29,251 bases of DNA from GW2011-AR1 sp964384965 (GTDB lineage: Archaea; Nanobdellota; Nanobdellia; Pacearchaeales; GW2011-AR1), in assembly GCA_964384965.1 (NCBI GenBank), contig CAYLLR010000003.1, forward strand, positions 1 to 29,251, in the 5' to 3' direction. The notes beneath the pieces are model-generated. The model worked only from the letters and a program-made list of their open reading frames with translations, was not told the DNA's origin and did no database searches. Both the position numbers and the translations under genes were made by a program. Positions 1-6,631 of this stretch are shown here, piece after piece; the stretch's first letter is position 1, and each line of letters opens with the position of its first letter.

Positions 1-3
1 AAA

Positions 4-276
4 ATGACTAATCTACAAAAAGGAAAATATTACAAATTAGAATTAAACCTCTTTGGAAGAATCTTAAATTATGAAGGTGAAATAGCTTACCTAGAAAAAG
101 AAGAATTTGGATTAAAAACAAAAGAAGAAAGTTGCCCCTTGCAATTCAGAATAAAAGATATTATTTCAATAAAACAACCCCCAAAACCAAAACAAGAAGA
201 AAAAGTATTCAAAATTTACTCAAAAAAGAAATTTAAAAATTTAAAACAAACAAAAGGTCCTCCAATTAATATCTAA
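4..276 (+). CDS. Small hypothetical protein, possibly beta-rich
   Basis: This encodes 90 residues and I do not recognise the family. The first 55 residues alternate hydrophobic and charged positions (KYYKLELNLFG, FRIKDIISIKQ), as in a small beta-barrel such as an Sm-like or SH3-like fold. The last 35 residues are Lys/Pro-rich and probably disordered. The start lies three bases into the window, so an upstream start cannot be ruled out. A GTPase gene follows 34 bases later on the same strand. Codons are A-rich with C at least as common as G, typical of this left end of the window. Confidence 0.6.
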   Translation: MTNLQKGKYYKLELNLFGRILNYEGEIAYLEKEEFGLKTKEESCPLQFRIKDIISIKQPPKPKQEEKVFKIYSKKKFKNLKQTKGPPINI

Positions 277-310
277 CAAAACATAAAAACTCCTCTTTCT
301 ATTATAAATT

Positions 311-1177
311 ATGGTACAATACACTTATTCATCTCACAGAACAAGGCACATAGAAAAGATCAGAAAGCAAAGGCAGAAATACCCGGTAATTGCAAAAAAC
401 ATAGTTGACACCTCGGATATAATCCTGCAAGTTCTTGATGCAAGATTCCCTGGAAAAACAAGAAATCTTGAACTATAAAAAGAAATTGAAAAACAAAAAA
501 AGAAAATAATTTATGTCTTAAACAAATCAGACCTTTTATTAAACAAAGATCTCAAAGCAATAAAAAAAAGTTTCAAAAATTATGCATTAGTTTCTTGCAC
601 ACAAAGAAAAGGCATTAAAAATTTAAGAGACCTGATAAAAAAAATTTCTAAAACAATTGAAAACAAAGAAAAAAGAGAAATAAGAAAAGACAAAGTAGTT
701 GTAGGAAATGACCAAAGAATAAAAGTTGGAGTAATTGGTTACCCAAATACAGGAAAAAGCTCTCTTATAAATTTACTTTCAGGAAAATCTGCAGCAGGAG
801 TTGGAGCAGATGCAGGATTTACAAAGAACATTCAAAAAATAAGACTTTCACAAGATATTGTATTAATTGATTCTCCAGGAGTAATTCCAGAAGAAAAATA
901 TTCAGGAATAGACAAAAAGAAAATCTCAGAACATACAATAGTTGGAGGGAGAAGTTATTCTCAGGTAAAAGACCCAGAAATTGTAGTCGATAATTTAACA
1001 AAAGAATTTCCAGGAGTTTTACAAAATCATTATAAAATAAAAACAGAAAGTTCAGAAGAATTAATTGAGCAATTAGGAAGAAAAAAAGGATTTTTAAAAA
1101 AAGGTAATGAAGTTAACGAAGACAAAACAGCAAGATTTATTTTAAAACAATGGCAATTAGGAGAAATAAAAATCTAA
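311..1177 (+). pseudogene. Circularly permuted GTPase (YlqF/Nog2-like), interrupted by in-frame TAA
   Basis: Read through, this is a 288-codon gene for a GTPase with permuted motifs: G4 (NKSD, codons 71-74), a G5-like SCTQRKG, then G1 (GYPNTGKSS, from codon 143) and G3 (DSPG). That order is the hallmark of the YlqF/YawG/Nog2 group, which acts in ribosome assembly. The N-terminus (D-x-x-LQVLDARFPGKTRN) also fits the family. Codon 56 (476-478) is TAA. Downstream of it I find no in-frame ATG, GTG or TTG, so the GTPase half has no usual start. The reading frame is otherwise intact and well conserved, so a recent nonsense mutation or a base-calling error is likelier than old decay. It converges with, and overlaps by four bases, the Nudix gene. 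Confidence 0.85.
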
Positions 1178-1581
1178 GAAATATCTCCTTTTTCAATTAA
1201 AAAAAGAATATTTGGAGCAACAGCATAATCTCCTCTTTTAATTTTATTAATTTCCAACCACCTAACCTCATGCCCATTATAATTAAAGGAATCATAACTA
1301 TTAACCTCGTCTTTTAACTCAGCAAGATAATGGTGTAAAGAAATTTTCATTTCTTCCCCTGTGCCAGGCCTTTTATCTAATTCCATTGTGGACAACTTTT
1401 TCACTAACCTACAAAAATACCCTGTTTCCTCTGGTAATTCTCTTAAAGCACAATTTTCTAAAGATTCATCTGCTTCCAAAGTTCCCCCAGGAATTTTGTA
1501 AAAATCATCTTTTTTATCTTTAGTTACTAACAACCTCTCTTCTTTAATAACAACTGGTCCAGAAGCAATTATATGTTTCAT
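1174..1581 (-). CDS. Nudix hydrolase
   Basis: This encodes 135 residues from the ATG at 1581. A GTG seven codons upstream would add a stretch with no family character. Residues 33-55 match the full Nudix box (G-x5-E-x7-RE-L-x-EE-x-G-Y), so the Mg-binding Glu residues E48, E51 and E52 are present and the enzyme should cleave a nucleoside diphosphate linked to another group. The substrate cannot be told from sequence. It starts 20 bases after the elp3 stop and is probably co-transcribed with it. Its 3' end overlaps the convergent GTPase gene. Confidence 0.9.
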   Translation of the reverse strand: MKHIIASGPVVIKEERLLVTKDKKDDFYKIPGGTLEADESLENCALRELPEETGYFCRLVKKLSTMELDKRPGTGEEMKISLHHYLAELKDEVNSYDSFNYNGHEVRWLEINKIKRGDYAVAPNILFLIEKGDIS

Positions 1582-1601
1582 GAAAATAAACAAAAAACAC
1601 A

Positions 1602-2969
1602 CTATAAATATTTAACCATATAATTCCCTTCTAATTTATAACCTAACTTAGAATAATATTCTCTAACACCGACGCCACTAATAACTGCCACCTTTTTGTA
1701 CCCTTTCTCTTTAGCTAATTCTTCTGCTCTTTGCATTAATTTTTTACCCAACCCCCTATGCTGGCTTCTCCCAGATTCTTGTCCTAATTTTAAAGCCTGA
1801 CCATAAACATGAATTTCACGAACAATTGCAGCATCTTTTAACTCATCTATAAAAACATCTTTTGAAGGAAATCTTAATCTTAAAAGTCCAAACAAAATCT
1901 CATCTTTATTCACAAATTCTAAAAAAACTTCTCCCCCTTCTGAAGCCGAATAAAAAGTTTCTTTCAAATTAACATTAAAATCAATGCCCTTATTTTGAAA
2001 ACCAATTTCTCTAAGACGAATTTCTTTGATTTTTTTATTCTTACTTAATTCTTCAGTTAAATCTCCCCTCATAGAGGTTGAAGCAATATCTCTGTGAACC
2101 ATTTTTTCCTTAGGTATTTCTCTCATTATTCTCATAATCCTACAATACCGGGGGATAACTTCATATATTTGTTTAATAATTTCTACAATTTCCTCATTTG
2201 AATAAGGTTTATAATTAATCTTCTTATAAATCTTTTCCAAAGGAGAAGATTCAACGATTTGACAAGGATAAATCTTCAATTGATCAGGACGAAATTCTTT
2301 ACCTTCAAAAACAAGTTTAAACTTTTCCAAATCTAATTTCTTATTTGAATAAGGTAATCCCGGCATTATATGATAACCAATTTTAAAACCAGCATCTTTC
2401 AATCTTTTAGTGGCCTCAACAACCTCCTGGACAGTGTGGCCCCTATTTACTTTTCTATAAATTTCATCATCAAGAATTTGAACCCCCAATTCGCAACGGG
2501 TTGCGCCAAATTCAAGCATTTCCTTTATTTCTTCAACAGAACAATTATCCGGCCTGTTTTCAATACAAAGTGCAACAATACGATGTTTAGCAATTTCATT
2601 AATTTTCTTAGCTTCTTCCAAATCTTTAGACTCAACACCATTTAAGGTATCAAAAATTCCCTTAACATAATCATACTTAAAATCTTTAGAATATTGTAAA
2701 AAAGTTCCTCCAATAATTATTACTTCTAATTTATCTGTTGGGTGACCCATTTTTTCCAGAGAACTCAATCTCACTTCAATCTGCTTTTTAACATCAAATT
2801 TCAAAGCCATTGCTCGCATAATAGCAGGACTTTTATCTGTATAACTCTGTGGCACAAAATCTCCTCCTGGACAATAAATACATGTTCCATGATCGCATTT
2901 TTTAGGAGGCAAAACAACTGTCAAAGGGGTTATTCCAGACTTAGATCTAACTGGTTTTTTAACTTTCAT
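1602..2969 (-). CDS. elp3: Elp3-type tRNA uridine(34) carboxymethyl-forming enzyme (radical SAM + GNAT)
   Basis: This encodes 455 residues from the ATG at 2969; a longer frame runs on antisense to the next gene and is not plausible. The radical SAM cluster motif C25-x4-C30-x2-C33 (CDHGTCIYC) is followed by a PGG motif and, at the C-terminus, a GNAT acetyl-CoA site (QHRGLGKKLM). Elp3 uses acetyl-CoA and SAM to make carboxymethyl-type groups on wobble uridine 34. Only 24 residues precede the first Cys, while archaeal and eukaryotic Elp3 usually carry a longer N-terminal tRNA-binding part, so this looks like an N-terminally short form. The Trm9-like methyltransferase lies divergently 42 bases away and fits as the next step. 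Confidence 0.92.
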   Translation of the reverse strand: MKVKKPVRSKSGITPLTVVLPPKKCDHGTCIYCPGGDFVPQSYTDKSPAIMRAMALKFDVKKQIEVRLSSLEKMGHPTDKLEVIIIGGTFLQYSKDFKYDYVKGIFDTLNGVESKDLEEAKKINEIAKHRIVALCIENRPDNCSVEEIKEMLEFGATRCELGVQILDDEIYRKVNRGHTVQEVVEATKRLKDAGFKIGYHIMPGLPYSNKKLDLEKFKLVFEGKEFRPDQLKIYPCQIVESSPLEKIYKKINYKPYSNEEIVEIIKQIYEVIPRYCRIMRIMREIPKEKMVHRDIASTSMRGDLTEELSKNKKIKEIRLREIGFQNKGIDFNVNLKETFYSASEGGEVFLEFVNKDEILFGLLRLRFPSKDVFIDELKDAAIVREIHVYGQALKLGQESGRSQHRGLGKKLMQRAEELAKEKGYKKVAVISGVGVREYYSKLGYKLEGNYMVKYL

Positions 2970-3011
2970 AAAAATCAAAACTATTATATTCTTAAAAAGT
3001 CTTCGAATTAA
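2970..3011. promoter_or_regulatory. Divergent promoter region of elp3 and the Trm9-like gene
   Basis: Only 42 AT-rich bases separate the two divergent start codons. The TATTATATT run at 2982-2990 lies about 25 bases before the + strand ATG, as expected for a leaderless archaeal mRNA. The minus-strand box is less clear; the TTTAAGAATATAATA stretch read in reverse may serve. The compact layout makes joint control of the two genes likely. Confidence 0.45.
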
Positions 3012-3623
3012 ATGGAAATTGAAAACCAAGAAAAAGTATGGGATAACATTGCAAAAGAATGGCACGAGTATAAAAAAATTCCTTCTCAAAATGCAAAAAA
3101 GTTCCTAGAAAAAACTTCTGGAAAAGTATTAGATCTAGGCTCTGGTTCAGGAAGACATTTAACCAAAATAAAAAAAGGAAAAATGTATCTGCAAGATTTT
3201 TCAAAACAGATGTTAGAACTTGCACAAAAAAAGGCAAAAGAACAAAAAATTAGTGCAGAATTCATACATTCCCCAATGGAAAAAATTCCTTTTGAAAACG
3301 AGTTCTTTGATTATATAATTTCCATCTCTGCATTACATTGCATTAAAGGGAAGTCAAATAGAAAAAAAACAATTCAAGAAATTTATAGAGTTTTAAAACC
3401 AAATGGAAAAGCCTATATAGGTGTTTGGAATCAAAACTCAAAGAGATTTAAGAGAAAAAAAGGAAAAGAACATTTAATTGGTTGGACAAACAAAGGAAAG
3501 AGATATTATTATCTTTACAATGAAAAAGAAATTCATGAAGAATTTCAAAAAGCAGGGTTTAAAATAATTTCAACCCATAATTCAGAAATGATGATTAATT
3601 TTGTCGTTGAAAAAATCAAATAG
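3012..3623 (+). CDS. Trm9/ABH8-like class I SAM methyltransferase
   Basis: This encodes 203 residues. The N-terminal VWDNIAKEWHEYK resembles the opening of Trm9/ABH8 methyltransferases. Motif I is VLDLGSGSG (residues 39-47), and the post-motif region RVLKPNGKAYIGVW is typical of Rossmann methyltransferases. The RYYYLYNEKEI segment corresponds to the Trm9 region before the last strands. In eukaryotes Trm9 methyl-esterifies the carboxymethyl uridine made by the Elp3 complex at the tRNA wobble base. The divergent elp3 next to it supports the same role here. Other small-molecule methyltransferases of this class remain possible. Confidence 0.8.
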   Translation: MEIENQEKVWDNIAKEWHEYKKIPSQNAKKFLEKTSGKVLDLGSGSGRHLTKIKKGKMYLQDFSKQMLELAQKKAKEQKISAEFIHSPMEKIPFENEFFDYIISISALHCIKGKSNRKKTIQEIYRVLKPNGKAYIGVWNQNSKRFKRKKGKEHLIGWTNKGKRYYYLYNEKEIHEEFQKAGFKIISTHNSEMMINFVVEKIK

Positions 3624-3664
3624 GTTTAAATTATAATAACATCTAAATTTTTAGAGTCCATCTA

Positions 3665-3674
3665 TTTTAAATAT
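3665..3674 (+). promoter_or_regulatory. TATA box of the GIY-YIG gene
   Basis: The sequence TTTAAATATT is centred about 27 bases before the ATG at 3697, which suits a leaderless transcript. No Shine-Dalgarno sequence precedes the start. Confidence 0.5.
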
Positions 3675-3696
3675 TCTTTCTTCCTCCAATCTCCCT

Positions 3697-3948
3697 ATGG
3701 AAAAAGTTTTTTGGTTTGTTTATATTCTTGAATGTAAAGATGGATCATTTTATACGGGTGTAACAAAAGACCTCAATAAAAGAATGAAAGCCCATATAGA
3801 AGGCAAGGGAAGCAAGTATGTTCATCGAAAAGGATTTAAAAGATTAGTCAAAAATAAATTGTGTCCAAATAAATCCGAAGCCTATAAGTGTGAGTATATT
3901 ATCAAACAACTACCAAAAAAGAGAAAATTAGAGTGGTTTGATTTATAG
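3697..3948 (+). CDS. GIY-YIG domain protein, UPF0213/YhbQ-like
   Basis: This 83-residue protein consists of one GIY-YIG domain. VYILEC stands in place of GIY, FYTGVT in place of YIG, then DLNKRMKAH supplies the conserved Arg and GKGSKYV follows. The C-terminal KSEAYKCEYIIKQL helix with Glu matches the metal-binding Glu region of the stand-alone UPF0213 group. Such proteins are small nuclease-like proteins thought to act on branched or damaged DNA, but the natural substrate is unsettled. It stands alone between an AT-rich spacer and the methyltransferase gene. Confidence 0.88.
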   Translation: MEKVFWFVYILECKDGSFYTGVTKDLNKRMKAHIEGKGSKYVHRKGFKRLVKNKLCPNKSEAYKCEYIIKQLPKKRKLEWFDL

Positions 3949-4058
3949 GCAAATTATTAATCAACCGTTTTTATAAAAAATTATAAAAAAGAATCAGAAT
4001 ATATCCAAAAATAATAAAAATAAAATAATAAAGTTTAAAGTTTTGAAATTAAAAATTT
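3949..4058. other. Very AT-rich convergent spacer
   Basis: These 110 bases between two convergent genes are almost pure A and T, with repeated AATAAAA/AATAATAA runs. At its right edge a perfect 20-base AT palindrome (4046-4065) spans the stop codon of the RRM gene. It may act as a bidirectional terminator. It also lies beside the point where GC skew inverts, so it could be an easily melted DNA element. Confidence 0.4.
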
Positions 4059-4065
4059 TTAATTT
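4046..4065. repeat. Perfect 20-base AT palindrome over the RRM stop codon
   Basis: The ten bases AAATTAAAAA are followed directly by their reverse complement TTTTTAATTT. The palindrome contains the TAA stop of the minus-strand RRM gene and provides T-runs on both strands, as archaeal transcription termination requires. Confidence 0.45.
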
Positions 4066-4307
4066 TCTCTCGGTTTCGCTTCAGATACTTTTAAAGGTCT
4101 TCCTTCGAAATCTTTCTCATTCATTCCAGCAATTGCTTTTTTAGCAGCTTCATCGTCTGAAAAAGTCACGAATCCAAATCCTTTAGATCTTCTTGAGAAT
4201 TTGTCAACAATTAAACTTGCTTCTTCAACTTCTCCGAATTCTGAAAATGCTTTTTTCAAAGACTCTTCAGTCACACTAAAAGGTAGGTTTCCTACGTATA
4301 GCTTCAT
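4059..4307 (-). CDS. Single-domain RRM RNA-binding protein
   Basis: This 82-residue protein is one RNA recognition motif with both signature strands: RNP2 (LYVGNL, residues 3-8) and RNP1 (KGFGFVTF, residues 42-49), with the aromatic residues that stack on RNA. It ends in a short basic tail (KPREN). The layout is like the small Rbp proteins of cyanobacteria, which are often cold-induced. RRM proteins are uncommon in archaea. A GGGAGG Shine-Dalgarno sequence lies 11 bases before the start, unlike most genes here, suggesting strong translation. Confidence 0.92.
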   Translation of the reverse strand: MKLYVGNLPFSVTEESLKKAFSEFGEVEEASLIVDKFSRRSKGFGFVTFSDDEAAKKAIAGMNEKDFEGRPLKVSEAKPREN

Positions 4308-4317
4308 TCTATTTTTT

Positions 4318-4346
4318 CCTCCCTTGTCCTAACATCATATAAGGAC
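4318..4346 (-). promoter_or_regulatory. Leader of the RRM gene: SD and GTCCT/AGGAC inverted repeat
   Basis: On the minus strand a GTCCT...AGGAC inverted repeat (4342-4346 and 4326-4330) encloses a TTATATGA sequence, followed by AAGGGAGG. If TTATATGA is the TATA box, the inverted repeat is an operator around it. If the box is instead the upstream TTTTAAAAAATA (near 4370), the repeat is a hairpin in the 5' leader just before the ribosome site. I cannot decide between them. Confidence 0.4.
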
Positions 4347-4442
4347 TTTTGGAGGGTTTTTAATGCTTTGTATTTTTTAAAATGGGGTTTTTGAAAGGAA
4401 GTGACTTTGTGAGGGGTTAAAAGGTTTGTGAATTGTTTTTTA

Positions 4443-4473
4443 TGAAACTAGTTTCTCCAAAGCAGTTAAATAG
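4443..4473 (+). promoter_or_regulatory. Palindromic promoter element, copy 1 (DUF411 gene)
   Basis: The perfect palindrome GAAACTAGTTTC (4444-4455) runs into TCCAAA and the TATA-like GTTAAATAG (4465-4473). The same arrangement occurs before the gene at 8324; TGAAACTAGTTTCTCCAAA is identical in both. Transcription would start about 20 bases before the ATG at 4517. The palindrome adjoins the TFB recognition position, so a dimeric regulator there could block or recruit TFB. Confidence 0.65.
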
Positions 4474-4516
4474 ACTTTTGTTTTAATTTTCCCAGGAAAA
4501 AAGTATTGTAGAAAAA

Positions 4517-4999
4517 ATGAAAAAGAAAAATGTAATTTTTGCCACGGGGATTTTCTTTGTTTTAATTTTGGCGGGAATTGTCGTTTTCTCAAATTTTGGA
4601 AAAGGCTATGATGCGGTTAAAAATTTTAACGGAGAAATCAAATTCTATAAATCTGGTAATTGTGGGTGTTGTGAAGTTTATTTGAATTATTTTAAAACTA
4701 AAGGGAATTCTGGTCTTAAGGTGACCGAGGTACAGAATAACTCGAAGGTTATGCAGGACTATAAGATTCCTTCTTTCTTGGAAAGTTGTCATACGATGGT
4801 TGTCGGAAATTATTTTGTTGAAGGGCATGTTCCGTTAGAGGCCATTGAAAAACTTCTTTATGAAAAACCAAATATTCTCGGAATCGGGATGCCTGGTATG
4901 CCTCCGAGTTCTCCCGGAATGCCGGGAATTAAGGAAGGAGATTTCATAATTTATGGAATAAACAATGATGGCACTTCATTTGAGTTCATGAAAATTTAA
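4517..4999 (+). CDS. DUF411 metal-binding-type protein, membrane-anchored
   Basis: This encodes 160 residues: an N-terminal signal anchor (residues 5-25), then a DUF411 domain facing outward. Likely metal ligands are C49-G-C51-C52, C91-H92 and H104, followed by a Met/Pro-rich loop with M125, M128 and M135 (GIGMPGMPPSSPGM). DUF411 proteins are found next to copper and other metal-resistance genes, and a thioredoxin-like metal-binding role has been proposed. It is the first gene after the palindromic promoter element, and the next gene starts one base after its stop. Confidence 0.88.
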   Translation: MKKKNVIFATGIFFVLILAGIVVFSNFGKGYDAVKNFNGEIKFYKSGNCGCCEVYLNYFKTKGNSGLKVTEVQNNSKVMQDYKIPSFLESCHTMVVGNYFVEGHVPLEAIEKLLYEKPNILGIGMPGMPPSSPGMPGIKEGDFIIYGINNDGTSFEFMKI

Positions 5000-5000
5000 A

Positions 5001-5441
5001 ATGGAATTTTATTTTATTTTAGGGGGAATTTCAATTTTATTTTTTATTTTATTAGGAGTTAAAGAATTTTTTAATAAAAAATTGAAAGAAAAGTTTTGTG
5101 TTCTCTGTTTTTCTATAATTTTTGCTTGGGTGATTCTTTTAATTTTAAATTTTTTAAATCTCTTTCAAGATAAAATTTTGATTGCGATATTAATGGGACA
5201 TACCTCGTTAGGTTTGTTTTATTTTTTTGAAATGCATTTTAAAAGATGGATGGAAATATTTAAACTTCCTTTACTCCTAACCTTTATCTCGGCAATTTAT
5301 TTTCTTTTAGAAAATTTTGAAATAGTTTCTTTTGTCATTTTGGTCTTTTTGTGGGGGGTTTTTTTTATCATTTATCTTTTTAGAAAAGGTGGAATTAAGC
5401 CTTATGTAAATAAATTAGTAGAGTGTTGTAAAAAATGGTGA
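5001..5441 (+). CDS. Membrane protein of unknown function
   Basis: This 146-residue protein has about four or five predicted membrane helices (near residues 3-20, 33-54, 61-78, 90-105 and 108-127). It has Cys residues at C33 and C36 (CVLC) next to the second helix and a C-terminal ECCKKW. I do not recognise the family. It starts one base after the DUF411 stop, so the two are almost certainly co-expressed, and the CVLC and CC pairs fit the Cys-rich theme of the cluster. Confidence 0.75.
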   Translation: MEFYFILGGISILFFILLGVKEFFNKKLKEKFCVLCFSIIFAWVILLILNFLNLFQDKILIAILMGHTSLGLFYFFEMHFKRWMEIFKLPLLLTFISAIYFLLENFEIVSFVILVFLWGVFFIIYLFRKGGIKPYVNKLVECCKKW

Positions 5442-5527
5442 GAAGATGATATTAAGGGATAAAATTTATTAGGTGGAAAATTGTTTTATACTAAAATGTG
5501 GAATAAAATATTTGATAAGAATCTAAA

Positions 5528-5535
5528 AGGAGGTG
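5528..5535 (+). promoter_or_regulatory. Strong Shine-Dalgarno sequence of the 69-residue protein
   Basis: AGGAGGTG lies nine bases before the ATG at 5545 and decides this start over an upstream in-frame TTG. Most genes in the window lack such a site, so this transcript has a leader, probably from the TTTATACT box near 5484. Confidence 0.7.
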
Positions 5536-5544
5536 TTATTTATT

Positions 5545-5754
5545 ATGAATAGGAAAACTATTTTATGGATTGTCGTTGGAATTTTGATTTTGGGATTAAT
5601 ATTGCTAATTTTTCTCCCTAGAGTGATTGACGTTTCAAGAGATTCTGGAATGTCCGGAGACGATTTATGTAAACCTACGGCAGGATATACCGAGGACTCT
5701 TGGAGGGAGCACATGAGCCATCATCCCGATATATACAAGAGTTGTTTAACTTGA
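5545..5754 (+). CDS. Small anchored protein with Met/His/Cys tail
   Basis: This encodes 69 residues. Residues 5-25 form one membrane helix. The outer part holds possible metal ligands in a compact stretch: DLCKP, then a Trp-Arg-Glu-His-Met-Ser-His-His-Pro-Asp run, and a final SCLT. I cannot name the family. The single anchor plus a Met/His/Cys ectodomain resembles the other small proteins of this cluster and would suit copper binding. The strong Shine-Dalgarno sequence argues that it is translated. Confidence 0.7.
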   Translation: MNRKTILWIVVGILILGLILLIFLPRVIDVSRDSGMSGDDLCKPTAGYTEDSWREHMSHHPDIYKSCLT

Positions 5755-5804
5755 ATTAAAGGAAAATTTATTAGATAAATTAAAAAAGGAAAACTAATTT
5801 TAGT

Positions 5805-6170
5805 TTATTTTTCATTTTTCTCTGCCCATTTTATTAGGGGTTTAAGTGAGGATAAAAGAGATTCTCCTTTTTTTGTTAATGAATATTCAACTTTTGGGGG
5901 AATATTTTTGAACAATTTTCTTTTTAAAATTCCTTCTTTTTCAAGTTCTTTTAATCTTTGACTTAATATTTTTGGCGTAGCCGATTCTAATCTTTTCAAT
6001 AAATTGTTAAATCTCAATTTTTTAAAATTACCAATTGTAATTATAATTGATAAATTCCATTTTTTGCTCAAGTAGGTAGAGGCTATTTCTAATGGCCTCG
6101 GACAATAGCCTTTAAGAGATTTCATACCACAACAATTAGTATCTATTTGGATAGTTTTTTTACTTCCCAT
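5805..6170 (-). CDS. HxlR-family winged-helix regulator with extra cysteines
   Basis: This encodes 121 residues from the ATG at 6170; the longer frame is antisense to the Cys-rich peptide gene. The body is a typical HxlR winged helix: CPRPLEIASTYLSKKWNLSI at the start, then the recognition region TPKILSQRLKELEKEGIL and the wing. The family's usual Cys is C23 (in YCP). Two further cysteines, C13 and C14, precede it, so the protein could sense thiophilic metal or thiol oxidation. It is the only regulator seen in the cluster and is divergent from the metallothionein-like gene, making it the best candidate to bind the palindromic promoter elements; this is inference. Confidence 0.88.
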   Translation of the reverse strand: MGSKKTIQIDTNCCGMKSLKGYCPRPLEIASTYLSKKWNLSIIITIGNFKKLRFNNLLKRLESATPKILSQRLKELEKEGILKRKLFKNIPPKVEYSLTKKGESLLSSLKPLIKWAEKNEK

Positions 6171-6243
6171 TTGGAAACTGCTTAATTTATATAGTTCGGG
6201 GAGTATATAAAATAAACTAAATATATTATATTTTAAAATAAAG
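6171..6243. promoter_or_regulatory. Divergent promoter region of the HxlR regulator and Cys-rich peptide
   Basis: For the regulator, CTATATAAATT (6184-6194 in reverse) lies about 20 bases before its ATG. For the peptide, TATATAAAATA (6204-6214) or AAATATATTA (6219-6228) can serve. A GAAACT hexamer (6174-6179), equal to half of the palindrome found at 4444 and 8274, sits just before the regulator start. One hexamer is weak evidence for autoregulation. Confidence 0.45.
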
Positions 6244-6399
6244 ATGGAAATTGAAAATAAGGAAAAATGTTGTAAAGGAAGCATTTGTCCTTCTTGTAGT
6301 TGCTGTATTTGTATTTGCATTGAGGATTTGAAAAAAATATTAAGCCCTGAAGCGAAAAAAATGTTAATAAATGAACTTCAAAGGGAGGAAAAAATTTGA
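6244..6399 (+). CDS. Metallothionein-like Cys-rich peptide
   Basis: This encodes 51 residues. Eight cysteines fall within residues 9-25 (C9, C10, C15, C18, C20, C21, C23, C25), giving CC, C-x2-C, CC and alternating C-x-C patterns like those of metallothioneins. The rest is a charged helix (LKKILSPEAKKMLINELQREE). There is no signal peptide, so it should act in the cytoplasm as a metal chelator or chaperone. Its stop is followed one base later by the redoxin ATG, and its last codons contain the GGGAGG ribosome site of that gene. It is divergent from the HxlR regulator. Confidence 0.72.
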   Translation: MEIENKEKCCKGSICPSCSCCICICIEDLKKILSPEAKKMLINELQREEKI

Positions 6400-6400
6400 G

Positions 6401-6631
6401 ATGGAAGTTTTAGTTTATAGCACTCCTACTTGTCCGTGGTGTATTAAAGTCAAAGAATTTTTGAAGAGTCATAATATAGAGTTTGAAGATTTTGATGTAA
6501 GTAAAGACGAAAAGCTGGCAGAGGAACTGGTTAAAAAGTCCGGGCAACGGGGGGTTCCGGTTACAGATATCGACGGAAAAATAATTATTGGGTTTAATGA
6601 AGAAAAGTTAAAAGAGGCTTTGAATTTATAA
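6401..6631 (+). CDS. Glutaredoxin/NrdH-like redoxin
   Basis: This encodes 76 residues from the ATG at 6401, chosen because a GGGAGG site (6383-6388) precedes it and because the protein then begins directly with the first strand (MEVLVYSTPTCPWC). The active site is C11-P-W-C14 and the cis-Pro loop is GVPVTDIDGK. It should be a cytoplasmic thiol-disulfide exchange protein. Position between the Cys-rich peptide and the zinc-ribbon peptide suggests it reduces cysteines of the cluster's metal-binding proteins. Its stop overlaps the next ATG by one base. Confidence 0.92.
   Translation: MEVLVYSTPTCPWCIKVKEFLKSHNIEFEDFDVSKDEKLAEELVKKSGQRGVPVTDIDGKIIIGFNEEKLKEALNL

Noticed and set aside
4376..4420. 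GGGGTT elements as origin recognition boxes next to the skew inversion
   Set aside because: They are short and do not match the longer archaeal ORB pattern; only the skew evidence is kept.
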